From an uncultured Desulfobacterales bacterium (lineage in GTDB: Bacteria > Desulfobacterota > Desulfobacteria > Desulfobacterales > G020354645), in contig CAMYNZ010000259.1 in assembly GCA_947259865.1 (NCBI GenBank), positions 1-5,508 on the forward strand: a stretch of DNA of 5,508 nucleotides, given 5' to 3'. This document shows, one piece after another, positions 1-4,971 of this stretch. The notes beneath the pieces were generated by a model. It was not told where the DNA came from and searched no databases. It was given only the letters and a program-made list of their open reading frames with translations. Both the position numbers and the translations under genes were made by a program. Positions within the stretch are counted from its first letter, which is position 1; the number at the start of each line of letters is the position of its first letter.

Positions 1-535
1 CGATAATCCAGAAAAGGGTCAGCAAATAATTGCCGACCTGGCCGATCGCGCCCAGGTAGTCGGGAACAACTTTGAGCACAATTCCAAAGCCCATAACCAG
101 GGCCGAACAGGCTACCTGGGCCAGCAGTTTAATTCCGGCTGAAACTTCCTTGCGGTCATCTGCAAGGCTGACTGCAAACAGCAGCCCCGATGCCACCAAC
201 ATGGACAAGAGCTTCACGGAAAATATTCCGTTTATCAAAATGGCGGTTAAAAAGGCGGCAAAAACCGCTGCACCCCCCAGCAGCGGCGTAGCGGCGGCAT
301 GAATCTTTCTCGAATCCGGTTGATCAAGAATATTCAATCGTTTGGCCAGCCATCCGCAAACCGGTGTCAGACAAAATGAAACTGCAAATGACAAAAGCAA
401 CATATAAAGCCACCGATAGCCTAAATCCATAAAGTATCTTCTAACCATGGGAATGACTAAAGCCCAGCAGAGCAAAAACACGGGAAGATAAATCGACAGG
501 CGAAAAAATCTGTTATTAATAATTGTTTGCACCAT
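1..535 (-). CDS. WecA/MraY-family undecaprenyl-phosphate sugar-1-phosphate transferase (N-terminal part, cut by window edge)
   Basis: An integral membrane enzyme of this family moves a sugar 1-phosphate (often GlcNAc-1-P or a related N-acetylamino sugar) from UDP-sugar to undecaprenyl phosphate, the first membrane step of O-antigen, enterobacterial common antigen or teichoic-acid synthesis. I translated this frame by hand: 178 codons are present and it runs off the left edge with no stop. Visible family marks are the LDQPDSRKIH cytoplasmic motif (residues 70-79), the following PLLGG (84-88), and the paired aspartates of LADDRKEVSAGIKLL (124-138), which match the Mg-binding DD of the family. 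Hydrophobic segments lie near 14-31, 43-60, 84-103 and 107-125. The ATG at 535 overlaps the aminotransferase end by 20 bp and has AGAGG only 3 nt upstream. A GTG at 532 gives better spacing. A shorter start at 403 (Met45) would remove an extra N-terminal membrane segment. Exact sugar specificity cannot be read. Confidence 0.88.
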   Translation of the reverse strand, partial: MVQTIINNRFFRLSIYLPVFLLCWALVIPMVRRYFMDLGYRWLYMLLLSFAVSFCLTPVCGWLAKRLNILDQPDSRKIHAAATPLLGGAAVFAAFLTAILINGIFSVKLLSMLVASGLLFAVSLADDRKEVSAGIKLLAQVACSALVMGFGIVLKVVPDYLGAIGQVGNYLLTLFWII

Positions 536-1616
536 TAACCTCTTGATTTGTTTCAATGAGCGATTGAATTACGCCAGCGCTCTCTTTTTCAGTAAGCGAT
601 GGATATATTGGAATAGAAAAGGACTCATGCCAAACCTTGTCGGTTACGGGGTAGCCATCCCGTTTTAAATACCGGTGAAGCGGCGTGTGCACCGGTCGGG
701 CACACCCGACCCCTTTGGCTTGGAGACCCCGGATCCAGGGTCTTGCGTCGGCACCCACACCGATGACGTATCTGAAATAAATGTGCCCGCTTTGCCGGGG
801 CGGAAGCCGCAGGTCAAGCGATGCCAGAGCGCTGTAATATTTCTGGGCGATAGCCCTGCGGCGGCGGATAAAATTATCGAGCCGGTTTAATTGACACAGA
901 CCGATGGCCGCCTGGATGTCCGTCATTTTATAATTGAATCGGATCTGATAGGCGTCGGTTTTGTCATATTGCCTGTATCTCCTGACATGTTGAATCAACT
1001 CCTTCGAGTTTGAGACGATCATACCCCCTTCACCCGTGGTCAGCACCTTGGTAGCATAAAAAGAGAAGATGGCGGCCTGTCCCTTTGTGCCGACCTGTTT
1101 TTGATGGTAACCGGCACCGGCGGCTTGGGCACAATCTTCGATGATCGGGACATCCAGTCCTGATAAACTTTCCAGATCGGCTGCCAGGCCAAACAAATGG
1201 GGAACGATAATCGCCCGGGTGCGCCGAGTCAGGCGGTTTTTTACATCCACCGGATCAAGGTTATAGGTCGCCGGATCGATTTCTGCCAGCACCGGCCGGG
1301 CACCGACGTAGTTGACTGCGTTCAGCAGGGCACTGCAGACATAACTGGGTATAATCACCTCGTCTTTGGGTCCGATCTTCAGGGCCAGCAGGGTCAGATG
1401 CAGGGCGGCTGTGCCTGAACTAACGCTTGCGGCATAACCAACATTTAGTTTCCGGGCAAATGCAGTTTCAAATTTTGCCGCCATCTGCCCCTGGGCAAGT
1501 TGACCTGATTCCAGAACCTCAGAAACCCGTTGGATTTCCTCACGGCCCAGGGTCGGTCGCGAATGCGGGATTATGGGTGTAGTCTGTTTGTCGGGGGGTA
1601 GCAATTTATCCATCAT
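516..1616 (-). CDS. DegT/DnrJ/EryC1/StrS-family PLP-dependent sugar aminotransferase
   Basis: A cytosolic PLP enzyme of this family transfers an amino group, usually from glutamate, to a keto-sugar nucleotide, giving an amino sugar for a surface glycan. The 366-residue length is typical. The N-terminal RPTLGREE and SGQLAQG (about 20-43) open the fold. SSGTAALHLTLLAL (66-79) is the cofactor phosphate loop. EDCAQAAGA (160-168) holds the aspartate for the pyridine nitrogen (D161) and the stacking Q164. FSFYATKVLTTGEGGM (184-199) contains the internal-aldimine lysine K190, followed by FNYKMTDIQAAIGL (227-240). All key residues are intact, so it should be active. Two adjacent ATGs open the frame at 1616. 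I see no convincing ribosome site before them, so the exact start is uncertain. It follows the PIG-L gene across a repeat-filled 266-bp spacer and overlaps the WecA-like gene, so those two are probably co-translated. The substrate (3-keto or 4-keto sugar) is not determinable. Confidence 0.95.
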   Translation of the reverse strand: MMDKLLPPDKQTTPIIPHSRPTLGREEIQRVSEVLESGQLAQGQMAAKFETAFARKLNVGYAASVSSGTAALHLTLLALKIGPKDEVIIPSYVCSALLNAVNYVGARPVLAEIDPATYNLDPVDVKNRLTRRTRAIIVPHLFGLAADLESLSGLDVPIIEDCAQAAGAGYHQKQVGTKGQAAIFSFYATKVLTTGEGGMIVSNSKELIQHVRRYRQYDKTDAYQIRFNYKMTDIQAAIGLCQLNRLDNFIRRRRAIAQKYYSALASLDLRLPPRQSGHIYFRYVIGVGADARPWIRGLQAKGVGCARPVHTPLHRYLKRDGYPVTDKVWHESFSIPIYPSLTEKESAGVIQSLIETNQEVNGANNY

Positions 1617-1732
1617 GGCAGTTAGAGTAACTTATATGAAATGATATAGGTTGAGCGGTTCAGGGTTCAGGGTTCAGGGTTAAAAAATGTCGGTTGCAAG
1701 GATTAATCGAGAATTCAGCGCCTCTTGTTGCT

Positions 1733-1747
1733 TCACCCATTGGGTGA
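1733..1747. repeat. Perfect 15-bp palindrome inside the heptamer-armed element
   Basis: TCACCCA and TGGGTGA flank a single central T. It lies about 120 bp upstream of the aminotransferase start codon. It could be an operator or simply part of the folded core of the surrounding element. The element's own symmetry favours the second reading. Confidence 0.4.
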
Positions 1748-1755
1748 TCGTTGCA

Positions 1756-1775
1756 GCTGCCCAAAAATCGGCAGC
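1756..1775. repeat. Small hairpin in the core of the heptamer-armed element
   Basis: A six-base stem GCTGCC (1756-1761) pairs with GGCAGC (1770-1775) across an 8-nt A-rich loop. No T-run follows on either strand, so it is not a typical intrinsic terminator. Confidence 0.4.
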
Positions 1776-1882
1776 AATAAAGCGCCCCGCAATAAGCGGA
1801 ACATGGTATTCAGGTCAAGGCGAATAAACTGTTGCTTAAAGCTTTTATAACCTTGAACCCTGAACCTTGAACCCTGAACCCC

Positions 1883-2506
1883 TCAAATGTTGATGAATAG
1901 TCTTAATGCCCTGAACGCCTCGGCAAACTTCACCCGTCCCTGGGTACCGCGAAAATTGGCTGTTGAACGGGCCAGCTCGATTATAGTGAGATCTTCAATG
2001 TTGGTTTTCTCGATTTGCGAGCGGTGCGCTTCCAGCGCCTTTATCTTGCGGTCGATCGTGTCGGAGATATCGATAAAAATTTGGGGGTTGAAATTCTGAG
2101 TGGTGGGACCTTCGAAAAAGAGAACGTTTTGGATATAGCGCGTTGCTGAAATGACGACCTGGGCCAGATGGCGATGGTCTTGATGCGTATCATCCGGGGA
2201 ATGACAAAAAATAAAATCCGGCTTTATCTCCGCAATGACGGTCTCAACCTGATTGATTATATCTTTGTTCACCTCGAGGTAGGTATCCTCATAATTGCCC
2301 CAGAAAATTCGCCGGATACCCATTATTTCCTGGGCGTCAAGCTGTTCGGCCTTCCGGATCCTGTTGGGAGCACCGAGACCGCCTTCGGTCATTATCAACA
2401 GAAATAAATTGTGGCCCCTGTCCGCATATTTTATCAGTGAACCGCCGCAACCGAACTCAATATCATCCGGATGGGCGCCGATTGCCAGAATGTTCATTTT
2501 TTTCAT
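1883..2506 (-). CDS. PIG-L (LmbE-like) family zinc deacetylase
   Basis: Members of this family hydrolyse N-acetyl groups from GlcNAc-type amino sugars or their conjugates (MshB, BshB and PIG-L are the characterised relatives). At 207 residues this is a compact, normal member. The N-terminal AIGAHPDDIEFGCGG (8-22) supplies zinc ligands H12 and D15 and the catalytic base D14. The second metal motif HSPDDTHQDHRHLAQ (102-116) holds the third expected ligand H111. The C-terminal RGTQGRVKFAEAFRALR (186-202) is the conserved end of the bacterial subgroup. No signal peptide is seen, so it is probably cytosolic and acts on a nucleotide- or lipid-linked precursor. The start at 2506 is supported by AGAGG six bases upstream; a second Met lies at codon 4. 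Beside an aminotransferase and a WbqC-like gene, a role in remodelling an acetamido sugar for the glycan is likely but inferred. Confidence 0.95.
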   Translation of the reverse strand: MKKMNILAIGAHPDDIEFGCGGSLIKYADRGHNLFLLIMTEGGLGAPNRIRKAEQLDAQEIMGIRRIFWGNYEDTYLEVNKDIINQVETVIAEIKPDFIFCHSPDDTHQDHRHLAQVVISATRYIQNVLFFEGPTTQNFNPQIFIDISDTIDRKIKALEAHRSQIEKTNIEDLTIIELARSTANFRGTQGRVKFAEAFRALRLFINI

Positions 2507-2512
2507 TTAGAG

Positions 2513-2517
2513 CCTCT
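2513..2517 (-). promoter_or_regulatory. Ribosome binding site of the PIG-L gene
   Basis: AGAGG on the minus strand lies six bases before the ATG at 2506, which supports this start rather than the internal Met at codon 4. Confidence 0.6.
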
Positions 2518-2607
2518 ATCTGTTTAAAGTATCAGGTCCTTAATTGTGATTTTTTTAAATTTCGTGGCATGAAACACTGGTAACACATTGTATTGCCCTG
2601 ATGGAAG

Positions 2608-2726
2608 GGATGCTGGATGCTGGTTTCTGCCTGCCCGCCATCGCGAGCCGCTCAGGCGAGGCGGGCGGGGATACTGGTTTTTAAAGGTAATTATCCTTTT
2701 TTATCCAGCATCAAGTATCCAGTATC
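2608..2726. repeat. Second inverted element with heptamer arms, between the PIG-L and WbqC-like genes
   Basis: The left arm starts with two copies of a 7-mer, GGATGCTGGATGCTGG (2608-2623), and resumes after an inserted hairpin as GATACTGG (2670-2677). The right arm (2703-2726) reads on the opposite strand GATACTGGATACTTGATG followed by CTGGAT, again in 7-bp steps. So the arms are inverted arrays of a GATGCTG/GATACTG unit. The design matches the element at 1649-1882 although the heptamer differs. No coding capacity is seen. The rest of the spacer (2507-2607 and 2727-2752) shows only AT-rich sequence and no convincing promoter. Confidence 0.65.
2630..2669. repeat. REP-like GC-rich palindrome inserted in the left heptamer arm
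   Basis: The outer stem CCTGCCCGCC (2630-2639) pairs with GGCGGGCGGG (2660-2669) with one G-T pair. The inner stem TCGC (2641-2644) pairs with GCGA (2656-2659), and GAG (2645-2647) with CTC (2651-2653) across a 3-nt loop. This is a strong imperfect hairpin of about 40 nt with no trailing T-run, so it looks like a repetitive extragenic palindrome and not a terminator. It separates heptamer copies that would otherwise be nearly contiguous, which suggests it inserted into an older array. Confidence 0.65.
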
Positions 2727-2752
2727 TTTTTACTTTGCATAAGCGTTCGGTT

Positions 2753-3475
2753 TTAATAATTTGTCATTTTTGGTTCCGGCTTGTCGGGGTTAGGATTATA
2801 CTCTCTTATCTTTTGAAGGCTGCCAGGACCGCAATTAAATAGCAAGTCAACGATGGACAGGTGAGACTGGAAATCACCGAACAGTTGAGGATAAACGGGG
2901 TGTTTGAAATCCTGGACGATCACCTGGATACCTCTTTCTCGGAAACGCTCCAGATCCATGTATTGCGTACCGTCGCGACCGGATAGATAGGTATCGCCCC
3001 CCAGCGTCCTGCAGATATCAATAAGGCGATCCGTAGGATCATCACTCAATTGCAGCTCCGAAGCACGTGCAAAGGTTTTCATCCCTATATTCAGCATTCC
3101 CAGCAATTGTTGAACAAGATATATATTTAATTCAGCCAGGAACTCCCACTCATTCGAATACAGGTCTTCAAAAAAACTTAAAAATTCATCGAAAAAAGGT
3201 GCCTTGCCATAATTGGTGATCAAGGCCTGAAGGTGTTTTTTCTTCCAATTGGCCGTATTGTTGACCCTGACAGTATTGATCTTCTGGGGGAATCTGTAAA
3301 GCACAGGAGCTGTCAACCACTGCCATCCGTGGGTGGATTTGATACGGTTGCGGTTTTGCCATTCATTTTTCTTGTACTGAACATTGTCTAAAAAACAAAA
3401 AGCATCGGCTTTATCGATTTTGTCAAAATATCCCAGCCACGGAAGATACTGGGGCTGATGCACGGCAACAATCAA
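2753..3475 (-). CDS. WbqC-like family protein
   Basis: WbqC-like proteins are recurrent in O-antigen and other polysaccharide clusters. Their biochemical activity is not established to my knowledge, so I assign family only. The diagnostic N-terminal block is plain: AVHQPQYLPWLGYFDKIDKADAF, then LDNVQYKKNEWQNRNRIK (split here into two blocks), and later YLSGRDGTQYMD, FKHPVYPQLFGDF and a C-terminal LSIVDLLFNCGP. The length of about 240 residues is typical and the frame is intact. The frame stays open to a GTG at 3487, but an excellent Shine-Dalgarno GAGGTGA (3490-3484) covers that codon and sits 8 nt before a TTG at 3475, so I prefer the TTG start. It is flanked by repeat-rich spacers on both sides and is therefore not tightly coupled to either neighbour. 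No signal peptide or membrane segment is seen, so it is probably cytosolic. Confidence 0.9.
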   Translation of the reverse strand: MIVAVHQPQYLPWLGYFDKIDKADAFCFLDNVQYKKNEWQNRNRIKSTHGWQWLTAPVLYRFPQKINTVRVNNTANWKKKHLQALITNYGKAPFFDEFLSFFEDLYSNEWEFLAELNIYLVQQLLGMLNIGMKTFARASELQLSDDPTDRLIDICRTLGGDTYLSGRDGTQYMDLERFRERGIQVIVQDFKHPVYPQLFGDFQSHLSIVDLLFNCGPGSLQKIREYNPNPDKPEPKMTNY

Positions 3476-3483
3476 TATTTTCC

Positions 3484-3490
3484 TCACCTC
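3484..3490 (-). promoter_or_regulatory. Strong Shine-Dalgarno that decides the WbqC-like start
   Basis: GAGGTGA on the minus strand matches the 16S anti-SD core. It overlaps the upstream candidate GTG (3487-3485), so it cannot serve that codon. It lies 8 nt before the TTG at 3475-3473, which is the better-placed start. Confidence 0.55.
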
Positions 3491-3517
3491 TTTCTAAACA
3501 GTTTATCTATATAGCCT

Positions 3518-3786
3518 CTAGTATCGTGTCCCCGGAATAAGTTTAAAACATCATAGAGCGGTCTGAAAGCCTTTTGCTCGCACCGGCGATCATTTTGGGG
3601 ACGCCTGCTGCAGCAGGGCTAAATCAAAAGAACTCGACCTCGCTTACGCTCGGGACTCAGACAGCTTTTGATTTTTTACGCCCCGCTGCAGCAGGCGTCT
3701 TAATCCCAAAATGCTCAATGGCGCTCGCAAAAACCTTTCAAACCTTGTGCCGAATTTTGTTTAGGTTTAGTGGAACACAACTCTAG
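3518..3786. repeat. MITE-like hairpin element bounded by CTAG (first of two back to back)
   Basis: The ends are inverted repeats: left CTAGTATCGTGTCCC (3518-3532) against the reverse complement of the right end, CTAGAGTTGTGTTCC (3786-3772), 11 of 15 identical. Inside are longer paired blocks: CATTTTGGG (3591-3599) with CCCAAAATG (3705-3713), GACGCCTGCTGCAGC (3600-3614) with its exact complement (3685-3699), and AAATCAAAAG (3621-3630) with CTTTTGATTT (3665-3674). The loop (about 3631-3664) carries CCTCGCTTACGCTCGG. The whole can fold into one long imperfect hairpin. There is no transposase. CTAG-type ends recall IS630-like (TA within CTAG) or IS5-like (YTAR) target choice, as inference. It fills the spacer upstream of the WbqC-like gene. 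Confidence 0.65.
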
Positions 3787-3957
3787 CAGTAATTTCAAAA
3801 CTTTAGATTAGGCCCAAGGGCAAGGCGTTCCGTGGATTTAAAGCGGAGCGTATACGCAAGTACGTGAGCATTTCAAGCCGCGGAACAACACGGCCATTGG
3901 ACGCTAGCCCGCCAAAGTACTCTGGCGGGTAAAATGCATTTTTGAGATAGCTTCTAG
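3783..3957. repeat. Second CTAG-bounded hairpin element, abutting the PHP gene end
   Basis: It shares the CTAG at 3783-3786 with the preceding element and ends in CTAG at 3954-3957. The termini are inverted: CTAGCAGTAATTTCAAAA (3783-3800) against the reverse complement of the right end, CTAGAAGCTATCTCAAAA, 14 of 18 identical. Inner arms include GTTCCGTGGATTTAAA (3828-3843) facing the complement of CATTTCAAGCCGCGGAAC (3869-3886), around a CGTATACGCAAGTACGTGAG centre. It has no coding capacity. Its right end supplies the TAG stop of the adjoining PHP reading frame. Confidence 0.6.
3908..3929. repeat. Perfect 7-bp GC hairpin within the second CTAG element
   Basis: CCCGCCA (3908-3914) pairs with TGGCGGG (3923-3929) across an 8-nt loop. 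It lies about 25 bp past the PHP stop codon (3956-3954) on the minus strand, where a terminator would be expected, but it is followed by CTAGCG and not a T-run. An additional CTAG (3904-3907) lies at its base. It may be a transcript-stabilising or repeat hairpin and not an intrinsic terminator. Confidence 0.45.
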
Positions 3958-4757
3958 TTTTTGGTGACGAATATCGGATTGGAAATCAGCTTACCGTGGG
4001 TACTATCACGTACTTCAACCCGGTAAAATGTCTTTCCGCTCCAGTTGTCGTGGTCAGCAAAGTGAAATTCCAGGGGCGTCAAACCCCCAAACGATTGCCA
4101 GGTCTTGCCTCCCCTGATCAAAGAAACATGGACGGTCATGCGTTGATTATCGAAAGCCGATACCCTGCCCTCCAGGACCGGAATACTTTTTAAATACAGT
4201 TCCTGGCCCATTACCACTTTTTTGGCGCTAATCGTATCCATAACCTCAAATTTGTCCAAAACCAGCCTGGATTCATTTGATTTCCGTACGGCATAGACCC
4301 GGCCCTTTGAGAGCGCCTCGAGAACGTCATCCGCGCTTTTCGTTTTAACCATAAATATTGTCTGGAAAGTATCCAATTGCACACCCCTTTTTTCTTTGTG
4401 AAAATCAGCGCCGGCGATTGCCCATGCCCCTGTCCGCCGCAAACCTTGACAGTAAGCGTTAAGGATCCGATCCCATTGTTTGCCGGGTTTGGTGGCCGTG
4501 ATCGTATCACCGTAAATTGCCGAAAAGCCCGTATAATTTTTGGCGCTAATAAGATCGTTCACGTAATGTTCGGTTTTTAGATTTACAGGGCCCAGGCGGA
4601 CCCCGTCAGCAGAATAATTCGATTCGGGATGGGCCCAGAAAGTGAGACCTTGCCGTTGGGCAACATAGTCAATAACCTCCTGGTAAGGTTCGATTCCCTG
4701 GTCACCGTGATAGGGGTTAAATCGGGAACTTTGAAACGGGTGATGATTTATAAGCAA
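3954..4757 (-). CDS. PHP-domain metal-dependent phosphoesterase-like protein, C-terminal part (split gene)
   Basis: PHP proteins are metal-dependent phosphoesterases. This piece has only the second half of the metal site: AHPE (H43 from the TTG at 4757) in a GLTFWAHPESNY block, and GADFH (D118, H120). The typical KGRVYAVR (151-158) follows, then a beta-rich C-terminal domain ending in LISNPIFV. The first-half motifs (HxH, TDHD) are absent here but occur on the opposite strand at 4961-5494. Upstream of the TTG the frame continues as TSLFL, the end of a membrane segment, so 4757 is an arbitrary first start codon in a truncated frame and not a real gene start. No good Shine-Dalgarno precedes it. 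The stop TAG lies in the inverted end of a repeat element. Family recognition is firm; function in a glycan locus is unknown. As it stands the fragment should be inactive. Confidence 0.82.
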   Translation of the reverse strand: MLINHHPFQSSRFNPYHGDQGIEPYQEVIDYVAQRQGLTFWAHPESNYSADGVRLGPVNLKTEHYVNDLISAKNYTGFSAIYGDTITATKPGKQWDRILNAYCQGLRRTGAWAIAGADFHKEKRGVQLDTFQTIFMVKTKSADDVLEALSKGRVYAVRKSNESRLVLDKFEVMDTISAKKVVMGQELYLKSIPVLEGRVSAFDNQRMTVHVSLIRGGKTWQSFGGLTPLEFHFADHDNWSGKTFYRVEVRDSTHGKLISNPIFVTKN

Positions 4758-4770
4758 AAATAGGCTGGTG
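4755..4770. other. Rearrangement junction between minus-strand PHP tail and plus-strand GT4 tail
   Basis: To the left, PHP-like coding on the minus strand remains recognisable up to about LFLLINHHPF. To the right, GT4-like coding on the plus strand is recognisable from VIHRQTGLLV (4768 onward). The two truncated genes face away from the same point with essentially no spacer. I see no insertion sequence, long repeat or tRNA at the joint. The exact base is uncertain by several nucleotides. Confidence 0.65.
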
Positions 4771-4971
4771 ATACACCGGCAAACAGGCTTGCTCGTGTCT
4801 CCTGCCGATGAATCCGGCCTGGCAGACGCAATTCACCAAATTTTAAAGGATCCGGAAAAGGCCCAAAGCATGGGACGAAAAGGTAAAGCCCGCTGCCAGC
4901 GGTTCAGCGTGGAGTCCATGGTGAAAAAACTTGATACGCTTTACACAGACCTTATTAACAATGCCAATTAG
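4768..4971 (+). CDS. GT4-family (group 1) glycosyltransferase, C-terminal fragment
   Basis: The 67 codons match the extreme C-terminus of GT4 glycosyltransferases: an IHRQTGLLVSPAD block (the HGxTGLLVPPGD region after the nucleotide-sugar binding motif), then LADAIHQILKDPEKAQSMG and the helical tail RFSVESMVKKLDTLYTDLI. A full member is about 350-400 residues, so roughly the first 300, including the acceptor domain and the EX7E region, are missing. An in-frame TGA lies at 4744, and the sequence between it and 4768 (FISKNRL) is not GT4-like. The GTG at 4768 is only the first start codon and has no ribosome site, so this is a remnant and not a functional short gene. Its stop overlaps the next gene's ATG by 11 bp, indicating that the intact GT4 gene and the PHP gene were adjacent and co-directional. 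Confidence 0.8.
   Translation: MIHRQTGLLVSPADESGLADAIHQILKDPEKAQSMGRKGKARCQRFSVESMVKKLDTLYTDLINNAN

Larger units (their letters stand above)
1649..1882. repeat. Inverted-repeat element with heptamer-array arms, filling the DegT/PIG-L spacer
   Basis: The left arm (1657-1681) is 3.6 copies of the 7-mer GGTTCAG. The right arm (1849-1882) is about 4.9 copies of alternating AACCTTG and AACCCTG. The 25 bases at 1657-1681 match the reverse complement of 1856-1880 with a single mismatch, so the arms can pair around roughly 175 bp. The right arm directly abuts the stop codon of the PIG-L gene. The core contains a perfect 15-bp palindrome (1733-1747), a GCTGCC/GGCAGC hairpin (1756-1775) and a small CCGC/GCGG hairpin (1787-1799). 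No transposase gene is present. It resembles a non-autonomous, MITE-like or intergenic repeat unit; that label is inference. It occupies almost the whole gene-free stretch 1617-1882. Confidence 0.7.

Noticed and set aside
1680..1814. A 44-codon open frame on the minus strand within the heptamer-armed element, with protein-like composition (ADFWAAATITQWVKQQE)
   Set aside because: It has no start codon near its beginning, ends inside the repeat arm, and is short enough to be open by chance. At most it is a remnant carried by the element.
2520..2560. Promoter-like GATACT on the minus strand upstream of the PIG-L gene
   Set aside because: No acceptable -35 box lies at 16-18 nt, so it is indistinguishable from the AT-rich background.
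2683..2702. AAAGG..CCTTT inverted repeat followed by a T-run on the plus strand, terminator-like
   Set aside because: The stem is only five weak pairs, and no plus-strand gene ends here. On the minus strand, where the genes lie, no T-run follows.
3591..3713. Long hairpin considered as a CRISPR or tRNA/att-type structure
   Set aside because: There is no series of equal direct repeats with spacers, and no cloverleaf or tRNA consensus. The symmetry is a simple pair of inverted arms.
3574..3786. Plus-strand open frame across the first CTAG-bounded element
   Set aside because: It reads straight through both arms of a hairpin repeat, has no family resemblance and no ribosome site, and is explained by the repeat.
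4211..4580. Open frames on both strands overlapping the PHP C-terminal part
   Set aside because: The minus-strand PHP frame has clear conserved motifs throughout. The other frames lack family features and are shadows.
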